Of a stretch of 64,000 nucleotides of DNA, positions 25,325 through 32,472 are shown piece by piece (position 1 is the first letter of the stretch; each line of letters begins with the position of its first letter). Source of the stretch: QVMG01 sp032073245. GTDB lineage: Bacteria > Bacteroidota > Bacteroidia > Bacteroidales > Tannerellaceae. The position numbers and the translations under genes are program-made. The notes beneath the pieces are model-generated. The model ran no database searches. It was not told where the DNA came from and saw only the letters and a program-made list of their open reading frames with translations. The stretch spans positions 1 to 64,000 of the forward strand of contig DAMANX010000004.1 of assembly GCA_032073245.1 (NCBI GenBank), given 5' to 3'.

Positions 25325-26119
25325 TTAAAATTGCATTGAAAGCGATAAACCACCCTGCTGACCTGTGTAATAGGGGTAAAAAGCAAGATTTCGTTTGTTC
25401 TTTTTCTCCTGACCACCTTTAAATATTTTCTTTTCAACAGTAGGATAGAGCCAATAGGCAAGTTTTGTACTTAATATGCCAAGCCCGGCACCGAATGCGA
25501 CGTCGCCTACCCAGTGCTTATTATTGTATATGCGGAATGCTCCGGTTCCCGCAGCGATAGTATATCCCGCTATTCCATACCAGATTGAAACATCTTTATA
25601 TTCTTGCCAAAGAAATTCAGCACCCATAAAAGCGATTGCCGTATGCCCTGACGGAAAAGAATTTTTTGCGGATTTATCTGGTCTTTCAACTCGTGCCGTA
25701 TATTTTAAACCATTCACTGAAGCCGCCGTGAACAGGCTTGCCATTCCTAAAATAATCGTCCTGTCTTTGAAATTGTGTTTGCCTTTTATCCCGACTAAGT
25801 TTAAAGCATATACACTCGCCGCAGGTACATATTGCGTTATATCATCAATCTGAAACTTTTCAGGTTTGTGTGTTATTACTTCATGCCCTATGGCATAGTT
25901 TAATAGGCGATTTTTGGGCGCTAATGTTGCTTCTATTGTTCCGTACAACATCAGGGATGCAGGTATTATTAATTGTTTATATGAGAATTTATAGTCATTT
26001 ACCTGAATACTATCGCTTTCAGAAAGCGTGTTATTATTTGTTTGGGTATAAGCATTTGGGAGTGAAACCGAAAGTAATAACACAATGGTACACAATGCTT
26101 TTGTCAATTTTAAAAACAT
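25325..26119 (-). CDS. PAP2-family lipid phosphatase (LpxE/F-like)
   Basis: This 264-residue protein has a signal or anchor sequence (about 1-25) and the full PAP2 triad: KYTARVERP (K139, R146, P147), PSGH (156-159) and FRIYNNKHW with R196 and H202. Membrane-bound members such as LpxE and LpxF remove phosphate from lipid A and reduce binding of cations and cationic peptides. Undecaprenyl-pyrophosphate phosphatase activity is an alternative. It opens the lipid A cluster and follows the second HHHH protein gene by 116 bases, with a weak hairpin in the gap. Confidence 0.88.
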   Translation of the reverse strand: MFLKLTKALCTIVLLLSVSLPNAYTQTNNNTLSESDSIQVNDYKFSYKQLIIPASLMLYGTIEATLAPKNRLLNYAIGHEVITHKPEKFQIDDITQYVPAASVYALNLVGIKGKHNFKDRTIILGMASLFTAASVNGLKYTARVERPDKSAKNSFPSGHTAIAFMGAEFLWQEYKDVSIWYGIAGYTIAAGTGAFRIYNNKHWVGDVAFGAGLGILSTKLAYWLYPTVEKKIFKGGQEKKNKRNLAFYPYYTGQQGGLSLSMQF

Positions 26120-26209
26120 CTTATTTATATTATTTTTTTGGGATTGTTCGGAAAATTAGATATAGCGGTGGCTTAGTATCTACCGGAAGATAGATTACAA
26201 GCACAAAGG

Positions 26210-26230
26210 ATAAAGACTATAATTTAGTCT
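26210..26230 (-). terminator. Weak hairpin between HHHH gene 2 and PAP2
   Basis: AAAGACT and AGTCTTT pair around a seven-base loop just past the stop of the HHHH protein. The T-tail is short, so partial read-through into the PAP2 gene is likely. Confidence 0.4.
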
Positions 26231-26235
26231 TTCTG

Positions 26236-26667
26236 TTATGAAAAGGTGAAAGGAGGTGCCCGCAAACCATGAAATTGATTTGCTGCTGCGGATTTATAGC
26301 TTAGTATATACTCACCGTAATCAGATTCGATAAATGAACTATCTAAACTATAATTAAATAAATTTCCAACAAGGAAAAAGATAGGAAATAAAACAGTATC
26401 ATTTTGATTATCTGATACTTTTAGTTTTGTTTCATCAACAGATGTAGGAATGATGAATTTTGATTTAGCAATACAGGTTTCATCGTGATTTTGCTCACTA
26501 TCCGTATCGCTGTGATGTGTATGTTCATCGTTTATTGCATTATCCAACTCACACAACTCGATAACAATGCAGGCTTTCCCACCATGATGATGATGTGGAA
26601 TAACTGCAAAAACCAAAAATAGTATGGTTGAGAGTACAATAGCGGATATGGAACATTTATTTTTCAA
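26236..26667 (-). CDS. HHHH-motif small membrane protein (DUF6769-like), copy 2
   Basis: This 143-residue paralog of the 19585-20022 product has the same plan: an N-terminal hydrophobic helix ending in VIPHHHHGG, then CIVIELCELDNAINDEHTHH, a middle with DETCIAKSKF, a second hydrophobic stretch (TVLFPIFFLVGNLF) and the shared end NQFHGLRAPP. ATG at 26667 starts directly before the hydrophobic helix. It lies downstream of the second Cys/His-rich lipoprotein gene, just as copy 1 lies near the first, so the pair appears duplicated as a unit. Function is unknown; envelope metal binding is inferred from the His and Cys clusters. Confidence 0.8.
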   Translation of the reverse strand: MKNKCSISAIVLSTILFLVFAVIPHHHHGGKACIVIELCELDNAINDEHTHHSDTDSEQNHDETCIAKSKFIIPTSVDETKLKVSDNQNDTVLFPIFFLVGNLFNYSLDSSFIESDYGEYILSYKSAAANQFHGLRAPPFTFS

Positions 26668-26724
26668 ACTTAATATCTTAACTGTGGTTAGATAATTTTA
26701 TTATAGGCAATGTGTTTTAAAAAA

Positions 26725-26764
26725 GGGATTCAATAAAGAAATTGTTTCCCCTTTATTGAATCCC
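26725..26764 (-). terminator. Terminator of Cys/His-rich lipoprotein gene 2
   Basis: A perfect 14-base stem, GGGATTCAATAAAG with CTTTATTGAATCCC, has a 12-base loop and is followed on the minus strand by six T residues. It lies 18 bases past the lipoprotein stop. Confidence 0.88.
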
Positions 26765-26781
26765 ATCGTACATAAAGGTTA

Positions 26782-27132
26782 TTAATGGTGTTTACCATCA
26801 TGCGAACCGTGTGAATGACCATCTTTGTCATGTGTTCCATGATCGGTTCCATTGTGATGGGTGCCGTCATGGTTTTTCCCTGAATGGTCGGAATATGCGC
26901 AGGCTTCGTGAGTGCCATCGTTATAAATATCACAATTTTCATGATTTCCCGCTGAACATTGCTCTGCTACACTTGCTTGGTAAGCTGCAACATCATCAAA
27001 TCCTAAAGCCGCAGCTCTGGCTTCAATATCTTGTTTTGCTGATGTCCCAAAATCTTCATGGTCGTCATTACTGCAAGCAACGAATGTTACTGCAAATAAA
27101 ACTACTGCCAACGAATAAAATAACTTTTTCAT
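26782..27132 (-). CDS. Cys/His-rich lipoprotein, copy 2
   Basis: This 116-residue lipoprotein has lipobox FVAC (Cys20). It shares with copy 1 the blocks QCSAGNHENCDI, DGTHEAC and HDGTHHNGT and ends in a His/Gly/Asp-rich tail (GHSHGSHDGKHH). It lacks the five 18-residue repeats of copy 1, so it is probably closer to the ancestral form. I chose the ATG at 27132 because the lipoprotein signal starts there; upstream codons run into the promoter. An ECF-type promoter lies 63-86 bases upstream and a strong terminator follows, so it is a single-gene transcript right behind the sigma/FecR/receptor genes. Metal chelation is inferred from composition. Confidence 0.87.
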   Translation of the reverse strand: MKKLFYSLAVVLFAVTFVACSNDDHEDFGTSAKQDIEARAAALGFDDVAAYQASVAEQCSAGNHENCDIYNDGTHEACAYSDHSGKNHDGTHHNGTDHGTHDKDGHSHGSHDGKHH

Positions 27133-27194
27133 TTGATCTACTAATTTACGAATTTGTACTTTGTTTTTTTCTGAAGCGCTTTCGTAATAGTAAC

Positions 27195-27218
27195 CGCATA
27201 AAGCAGGGTTTACCCTAC
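27195..27218 (-). promoter_or_regulatory. ECF-type promoter of lipoprotein gene 2
   Basis: On the minus strand GTAGGG and ATGCG are 13 bases apart, as at 21241-21264 and 30966-30989. It starts 7 bases past the TonB receptor stop, so the lipoprotein can be expressed apart from the receptor. Confidence 0.75.
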
Positions 27219-27224
27219 CATAAA

Positions 27225-29654
27225 TCAAAAAATAATTTCAAGAAATACCGTTGGAGTAAATGGAGTTGCTTTTGTGAAGATATTTGTTGCAGTATTTTGA
27301 CCGGAAATCTGATAGTTGTATTTTATATTCTTAGTACCAAACACATTCAATAGCGATACGCCTGCTTGCAGCCTTACTTTCTTTATTTGTGCCCTGTATG
27401 TAGCACCTATATCAAAGCGGCTGTATGGCTCATCGGAATAATCCGTATGTTCGTGTTCGGAGCCATGCTGTCCTTCCTCATTGCCTTGTCCATGTCCGTG
27501 CCCTCCAGTGGAAATATAAGAAAAGCCTGTACCATAAACATAACTCAACGAAAAATAGAAAGGATCGAATGCCCCGATACCTCCGACTTTTATTTCATGC
27601 GAAAGTTCGTTTTGCGGTTTACTAAGGCGGTTGATGGAATACGAGCCATATAAAGTATGATTTCTGATTAGCTTTTTGGCAAACAAGTCTGCTCCTAAAA
27701 TCGTATTATCTATTTTATAGACTGTATTATCCAAAAAATACTGACTGTTTTTTGTAGTCTTATAATATCCTTCCATACTGACCAAGAAGCCGTTTTTACT
27801 GTATGCAATACCTGCGGTAGTGTGCATTGCCTTTGTAAAGGTACTGTCTGCCATAGTCCATACGGTTTGAAATCCCGATTCATCATATTGGTATGCGGTA
27901 CGGGTAAGAAACTGATTGTATAGTCCCCACGAAGCAGTTGCAGTTAGTTCTTCCGATATTTTATATGTGCCGGATAAACGGGGCTGTACATAGACTTTTT
28001 TATTCAATGGCATATCCACCCGTACACCTGCACTTAAAGTCAAATTATCCAATAATATATTATCTGTAATATAGACTGTCGGCTTATCCAGTTCTCCGCA
28101 TAGCTCGTTCAGACTTACCCTGTATTGTTGCCACTCCCCGCCAACTTGTACTTTGTTACGGCTTCCGATATTAAAGTCATGGTTAAGTCTTACCGAAAAC
28201 TCCTGTACCTCATTATCCAGATGACTAACATCGTCTGTTGTCGGCTTTTTATCTCCCAGTATTGTGAGATTATCCAACAAAGAGGTAAGCCGTGAGAATG
28301 TAGCCACAACTTTTGTAGTTGAGCCGTTTTCCCATACCCGTTTATAAGAAGCCGCCCCACCATATTGCCTGTTCTTTTCAGAAGCATTGACATCATACTC
28401 GTTTGGTTGATTTACCGAGTATTTAAAGCGGTCATTAGCTCCATACAGGCTGATGTAATAGGAATCATCCTTAAATGCTTTTCCTGATAGCTTTAAATTG
28501 GCATCATTGAAATGGTAATCAGGCTTTATATATATGCTTGAATAAATCGTTTGTGGATTATTTTCACTATTGGATAAATCCACATTCTCATTGTTATACA
28601 GGTTATAGAAAGTCTGCCTGTAAGCAGCAGAGATATTCAATTTCTTTGTCAAGGGTACCGAAGCAAAAAGGTTCATTGTATAATTGCTGACAGTTGCTTT
28701 TACAGACGGAGCATTAAAATTACCGTCTATACCTGTTATCTCCGTAATGGCACCGATACGTCCGCCCTGATTGGAGCCGTACCCGCCTTTCAAGATGCGT
28801 ATGTCTTTTACCATATAGGGATTGACCGAACCTATATGGTCGTTATAGTTCTTTATACCGAATAGCGTATATCCGTCGTATGTTATCTTGCTTTCACCCA
28901 TATTACTGCCCCACACAATCAGGTCTTCCGATGGCTCGCCCGATGCTCTTACTCCGGGCATCATCCGCATAAGGTTAAATACGGAATTATCATTGCTTCC
29001 GGGAATATATTTTGAAATTTGATGATTGATGCGGATTTCGCCGGGACTATTGCCGGATTGGATAAGCATTGTGGCGGGAGCAGGACTGACGATTACTTCA
29101 TCCATAGTAAAAACAGCAGATTGTAGCCGGATTTCGTTTAGTCCGGGAGAAAGAATAGTATCTTGTGCCTGATAGCCCAAATACTGCACTTGTACACGCT
29201 GATTTCCTTTTTTCTCGGTTTTGAAAGAAAAATAACCTGCTTCATCAGTTGAAACGGTCTTTTCGGGAGTAGTGATATAAGCGTAAGGTAAACCTTCTTC
29301 GCTATCTGCATCCCTTATTGTCCCTGAAAACGTATAGTACCGCTTAACTTCAACAACAGGCGGTTGCTCTATCTTTTCAGTATAGGAAGCGATAACATAA
29401 ACTCCGTTTATATTTTCGTGGCGAAACGGTTTATCTTTCAGCAAAAAATCAAGTGCGCTTTGAGGATTATTAAATTTTCGATTGACCGTTACCTTATATT
29501 GGGAAAGGGCATTATCATCAAAAGAAATTTCTACGGGTAATCCCCGCAGAACATCGTTAAGGGGCTTGTCATTAACGACCAAATGCAGCTCTTGTGAAAA
29601 AGCTGCAATTGTGCCTGTAAGGGTTATTATAAGTATAACTATAAATTTCTTCAA
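27225..29654 (-). CDS. TonB-dependent transducer with STN domain and His loop
   Basis: This 809-residue outer membrane receptor has a signal peptide (1-20), an STN domain (about 22-90, with VNRKFNNPQSALDFLLKDKP), a carboxypeptidase-like beta domain (about 105-190), a TonB plug (about 200-310) and a 22-strand barrel ending in a terminal Phe (LEIIF). The STN domain passes a signal to FecR when ligand binds. A loop at about 718-737 reads GHGHGQGNEEGQHGSEHEHT, which points to a metal ligand. The start is TTG at 29654, directly after the FecR stop. It may import or only sense the metal. Confidence 0.9.
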   Translation of the reverse strand: MKKFIVILIITLTGTIAAFSQELHLVVNDKPLNDVLRGLPVEISFDDNALSQYKVTVNRKFNNPQSALDFLLKDKPFRHENINGVYVIASYTEKIEQPPVVEVKRYYTFSGTIRDADSEEGLPYAYITTPEKTVSTDEAGYFSFKTEKKGNQRVQVQYLGYQAQDTILSPGLNEIRLQSAVFTMDEVIVSPAPATMLIQSGNSPGEIRINHQISKYIPGSNDNSVFNLMRMMPGVRASGEPSEDLIVWGSNMGESKITYDGYTLFGIKNYNDHIGSVNPYMVKDIRILKGGYGSNQGGRIGAITEITGIDGNFNAPSVKATVSNYTMNLFASVPLTKKLNISAAYRQTFYNLYNNENVDLSNSENNPQTIYSSIYIKPDYHFNDANLKLSGKAFKDDSYYISLYGANDRFKYSVNQPNEYDVNASEKNRQYGGAASYKRVWENGSTTKVVATFSRLTSLLDNLTILGDKKPTTDDVSHLDNEVQEFSVRLNHDFNIGSRNKVQVGGEWQQYRVSLNELCGELDKPTVYITDNILLDNLTLSAGVRVDMPLNKKVYVQPRLSGTYKISEELTATASWGLYNQFLTRTAYQYDESGFQTVWTMADSTFTKAMHTTAGIAYSKNGFLVSMEGYYKTTKNSQYFLDNTVYKIDNTILGADLFAKKLIRNHTLYGSYSINRLSKPQNELSHEIKVGGIGAFDPFYFSLSYVYGTGFSYISTGGHGHGQGNEEGQHGSEHEHTDYSDEPYSRFDIGATYRAQIKKVRLQAGVSLLNVFGTKNIKYNYQISGQNTATNIFTKATPFTPTVFLEIIF

Positions 29655-30440
29655 TTACTTTATCTTAAATTCTATTCCGAACGGTTTACCTACTATTTTA
29701 AGCACATCATTCGGATCTTTAGCTTTCGTAAAATTACCTGAATATGAATAATTCAGATTTGAATTAGGCAATACTTCAATATCATACTGTCTTTCAATCT
29801 CCTGAATTACATCTTGCAAAGGTACGCTAACAAAAACAAATTTACCATGTTTCCAATTAATAGATTCTTTCGCATCTTCGACATCATTAGTGGTAAGTTT
29901 GCCATTACTTAATAATGCCTGCATATTCGGGGTAAGTATTACTGATTCCGATTTATCCGAAACATTCACCTTTCCGGTAAGACAGGTTACCTTAAAATTT
30001 TCGGCACGGGAAAACACATTAAAACTTGTTCCCAGTACACTTACAGTGTATTGCCCGGAACGTACATCAAATGTGCTTCCTTTTTCAACTTCAAAATATG
30101 CTTCGCCTTTCAGTTCTACATCACGGGAAATAAACCACCAGAGAGGTTTATAGCCGATTTTACTTTCGGCATTCAAATCTACTTTAGAGCCGTCGGGTAA
30201 AACCACCGCCAGATGTGTACCTCTTTCAGCAACTTCATTTTTTGTATAGAAAAATGCTATGGAGGGTAGAATTATAGCTATTGCAGCAATAGATGCAGCC
30301 GCATAAAACCACAATGATCTTTTTCGGGGAGCCATTTCAATAACTTTGGGAGTTTCTTCCAATCCTTCAAAGACACTATCCCAAATATCTTCTTTGCTTT
30401 TACTCCATTTAGGGGTTATTTTAATATCATCCGTTTTCAT
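29655..30440 (-). CDS. FecR-family anti-sigma factor
   Basis: This 261-residue protein has a cytoplasmic part, one membrane helix at about 48-66 and a periplasmic FecR domain. The domain is recognised by VVLPDGSKVDLNAESKIGY, VELKGEAYFEVEKG and VLGTSFNV, and it ends with a DUF4974-like segment (VPLQDVIQEIERQYDIEV). FecR proteins hold the ECF sigma factor until the receptor's STN domain signals. It lies 11 bases after the sigma gene and abuts the receptor gene, so the three form one operon. Confidence 0.92.
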   Translation of the reverse strand: MKTDDIKITPKWSKSKEDIWDSVFEGLEETPKVIEMAPRKRSLWFYAAASIAAIAIILPSIAFFYTKNEVAERGTHLAVVLPDGSKVDLNAESKIGYKPLWWFISRDVELKGEAYFEVEKGSTFDVRSGQYTVSVLGTSFNVFSRAENFKVTCLTGKVNVSDKSESVILTPNMQALLSNGKLTTNDVEDAKESINWKHGKFVFVSVPLQDVIQEIERQYDIEVLPNSNLNYSYSGNFTKAKDPNDVLKIVGKPFGIEFKIK

Positions 30441-30451
30441 ATCTTCTTTAA

Positions 30452-30952
30452 TTATAATAGTTCTGTCCTAAGAAATTGCAAAGCAGCGCTCATCCGTTTT
30501 TCGACAGCTTTTACGCTTATATCCAAACATTGGGCTATTTCACTATACTTTAGTTCATCATTCCGGCTCATCAGGAAAACAACCCTTTGTAATTCCGGCA
30601 TCTTTTCTAATGCTTTAGCATAAGTAGATGCCAATTCTTCAAAGTTTAATTCATCTTCGGGCGACAAGGGACTATCAATCTGAATACTCATACTCACCTC
30701 ATAATCTAAACGGGTAGAACTTTTTCGATAATTGCTTATAACCATATCGTTTGCTATCTTATAAAGCAATGGTTTTAAATTAAGGTTATCCAGTTGTTCC
30801 CGTTTCTCCCAAATCTTCATAAAGACATCCTGTGCCATATCCGATGCTGCATCCCTATCGCCACAGCGATAGAAGATAAAACTTCGAATCGTATCAAAAT
30901 ACTTATCGAATAATTGTTTGAACTCTGCTTTGCTTATCATCCAGTTGGACAT
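30452..30952 (-). CDS. ECF sigma factor (FecI-like)
   Basis: This sigma factor of about 166 residues has region 2 (DAASDMAQDVFMKIWEKREQ) and region 4 (ELKYSEIAQCLDISVKAVEK). The longest frame begins with an ATG at 30970, but that ATG is part of the ATGCGG promoter block, so I start at 30952; 30940 (MISKAEF) is also possible. The gene is probably self-activated, since the same promoter motif precedes it and both Cys/His-rich lipoprotein genes. FecR and the TonB receptor follow. Confidence 0.9.
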   Translation of the reverse strand: MSNWMISKAEFKQLFDKYFDTIRSFIFYRCGDRDAASDMAQDVFMKIWEKREQLDNLNLKPLLYKIANDMVISNYRKSSTRLDYEVSMSIQIDSPLSPEDELNFEELASTYAKALEKMPELQRVVFLMSRNDELKYSEIAQCLDISVKAVEKRMSAALQFLRTELL

Positions 30953-30965
30953 TTTACTATTATAC

Positions 30966-30989
30966 CGCATGAAGATATAAATACCCTAC
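30966..30989 (-). promoter_or_regulatory. ECF-type promoter of sigma/FecR/receptor operon
   Basis: GTAGGG and ATGCG are 13 bases apart on the minus strand, identical in layout to the promoters of both lipoprotein genes. The motif lies between the dihydrofolate-reductase-like gene and the sigma gene and implies autoregulation. Confidence 0.75.
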
Positions 30990-30995
30990 ATGAAA

Positions 30996-31526
30996 TTATA
31001 AAGATTTTTGGTAATCAACTTTCAACACACCCGAATCATATACTTTTGTCTTTATTATTTCCCACTTAGATTCCTTGTTTTGTTCAGGAAATAAAGATAT
31101 GCCTTTGCCCAAAATTATGGGGAAGTAGCAAATTTGCATTTCGTCAATCAAATCTGCGGCGAGCAACATTGAAATTAATTCTCCGCCTCCAACTAACCAA
31201 ATATCTTTACCTTCCTGATTGCGAAGTTCAGAAATCGTTTCAATAATATTCTCCGTGATAAAACGTACATTCTCCTTTGTATCCCATTCATGGTGGGATA
31301 CAACATAAGCCATCTGTTCCGAATATGGCCAAATTACATCCATGTTCATAATTTCACGGTAAGTACGACCGCCCATAATAACCGTATCAACCGAAGCTGA
31401 TAGATTTTTGCAACCGTAATCTGTCTTTTCACGATTTGGGCATCCGGTAAGCCATTCCAATCCGCCGCCTGGCTCTGCAATCCGTTGGTCAAGTGATGCA
31501 GCGATGTAAAGGATAATTTTTTTCAT
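30996..31526 (-). CDS. Dihydrofolate-reductase-like (RibD C-terminal) protein
   Basis: This 176-residue protein has the RibD C-terminal/DHFR-like fold: IAASLDQRIAEPGGGLEWL at 8-26, VDTVIMGGRTYREI near 46 and IWLVGGGELISMLLAADLID near 109, the NADPH-binding glycine run. Such proteins are common cargo on Bacteroidota mobile elements. The substrate is unknown and trimethoprim resistance is not implied. Its ATG overlaps the stop of a 48-codon ORF (ATGA), so the two are translated together. The sigma operon's promoter begins 7 bases after its end on the same strand. Confidence 0.88.
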   Translation of the reverse strand: MKKIILYIAASLDQRIAEPGGGLEWLTGCPNREKTDYGCKNLSASVDTVIMGGRTYREIMNMDVIWPYSEQMAYVVSHHEWDTKENVRFITENIIETISELRNQEGKDIWLVGGGELISMLLAADLIDEMQICYFPIILGKGISLFPEQNKESKWEIIKTKVYDSGVLKVDYQKSL

Positions 31527-31669
31527 GCTACTGAATTTAATTGTTTATACCATTGCTCGCTGTATCTCAAAAAAGAAGCGTGGAACTCACACTGCTCCGA
31601 TACGAGGTACTGGTATACCTTTGAAAGAAACAGGCAAGCCCACGCCATACTCTCGTATAGCATGAACAT
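31523..31669 (-). CDS. Short ORF coupled to the DHFR-like gene
   Basis: A 48-residue ORF begins MFMLYESMAWACLFLSKVYQ and ends QWYKQLNSVA, with its TGA overlapping the ATG of the DHFR-like gene. AAAGGGA lies about 11 bases before its ATG and can serve as a ribosome-binding site. The same frame stays open for another 31 codons upstream without a normal start, so this may be the end of a shortened gene. I do not recognise the family. A TATCTTTG promoter at 31783-31790 fits this two-gene unit. Confidence 0.5.
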   Translation of the reverse strand: MFMLYESMAWACLFLSKVYQYLVSEQCEFHASFLRYSEQWYKQLNSVA

Positions 31670-31782
31670 TGCGCTATCTGTCCCTTTCAGTTGAAAATTA
31701 CCAGTTTTCGTATCGAGACGTTCAGCGAACGTTATGTTATATATAAACGGAATTAATCCGCTAAAATTCTATTTATCTGGTG

Positions 31783-31814
31783 CAAAGATACCAAATTAGT
31801 TTAAGGTATTAAAG
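31783..31814 (-). promoter_or_regulatory. Bacteroides-type promoter for short ORF/DHFR-like unit
   Basis: On the minus strand TATCTTTG (31783-31790) matches the -7 element TAnnTTTG, with a CTTT 20 bases upstream as a weak -33. The leader would be about 110 bases. Confidence 0.55.
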
Positions 31815-31835
31815 TCTTTCCAGTTGAGATTGTTG

Positions 31836-31881
31836 GTGCAAGGTGCAAGTATCTATATATAGATAAACTTGCACCTTGCAC
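31836..31881. repeat. Long perfect inverted repeat near ICE end
   Basis: GTGCAAGGTGCAAGT and ACTTGCACCTTGCAC are perfect 15-base arms around a 14-base inner palindrome (ATCTATATATAGAT) and two bases. It lies about 190 bases inside the attachment site and upstream of a promoter. It could be a recombinase or accessory-factor binding site, or a terminator. Confidence 0.75.
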
Positions 31882-32071
31882 TACGTCTAAAAGATTATTT
31901 TTCAAAACCTTTGGTGATTTCAAAAATTGTAGTAACTTTGAACCCAAGTTTTATGCAGACAAATTGGCGTCAATAGCAGCCAGAACTGCCAAGAAAATAA
32001 GGCAGAAAAGGATATTGCTCCAATTCGTACCACATAAACAAAAAAAGATTTTTAATCACTGAATATATGCG
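31882..32071. other. ICE terminal segment without genes
   Basis: No ORF or clear motif is seen between the inverted repeat and the tRNA-like sequence. The segment is A/T-rich. It should contain the recombinase core and arm sites of the element's right end, but I cannot identify them by eye. Confidence 0.4.
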
Positions 32072-32108
32072 TTTTGCGGTCGCGGGTTCGAGTCCCGTCC
32101 GTTCCGCT
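32072..32108 (+). other. Attachment site: duplicated 3' end of a tRNA gene
   Basis: GCGGGTTCGAGTCCCGT is a complete T-arm (five-base stem, seven-base TTCGAGT loop), followed by CCGTTCC and G, which fit an acceptor strand and discriminator base. The 5' half of a tRNA (D-arm, anticodon arm) is absent upstream. A partial tRNA 3' end at the boundary of ICE genes is the classic mark of integration into a tRNA gene. The amino acid cannot be assigned. Confidence 0.75.
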
Positions 32109-32131
32109 AATTTTTGGTGACAAAACAAAGG

Positions 32132-32166
32132 AAAGTCCTGATATCTTTTGATATCAGGACTTTTTT
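32132..32166 (+). terminator. Strong terminator after the tRNA 3' end
   Basis: AAAGTCCTGATATC pairs with GATATCAGGACTTT around TTTT, followed by more T. It is probably the original terminator of the tRNA gene, now outside the element. Confidence 0.88.
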
Positions 32167-32472
32167 ATTTCTAGCGGATAAAGAAATAAAAAGTCATATT
32201 ATTACATATAAGTGGAATTATTGGTGGACTTACCATCGGATGATTATTTACATCTTACAAGGTAAACCAGTTCCCCAAAGTAACCTTTGAAACTTTTACA
32301 ATTTGTCGGATAAGTAACTGCTTTACAGATTTAGTATATCACTAAAAAGACTTAAAAGCACTTCATTATTATAGTATATGTGATATATGCCCCGGGTTGA
32401 ACCCGGGGCATGAGATTAAAGGTCTTGGGGGTATTGCTGAAATTGTTTTAATTAGTAATTGATTGATATTGC
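32167..32472. other. Chromosomal spacer with GC-rich hairpin
   Basis: No gene is seen. A 10-base stem, ATGCCCCGGG with CCCGGGGCAT (32387-32411), stands between this spacer and the minus-strand pseudogene. It may act as that gene's terminator, though it has no T-run. Confidence 0.5.

Noticed and set aside
30952..30970. ATG at 30970 as start of the ICE sigma factor
   Set aside because: This ATG is part of the conserved ATGCGG promoter block shared with two other genes, so it would lie upstream of the transcript.
30996..31526. Trimethoprim-resistance dihydrofolate reductase
   Set aside because: The sequence is of the RibD C-terminal-like group, not a known Dfr resistance enzyme, so no resistance is claimed.
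32072..32108. Complete tRNA gene
   Set aside because: Only the T-arm and acceptor strand are present. No anticodon arm or D-arm can be drawn from the upstream sequence.
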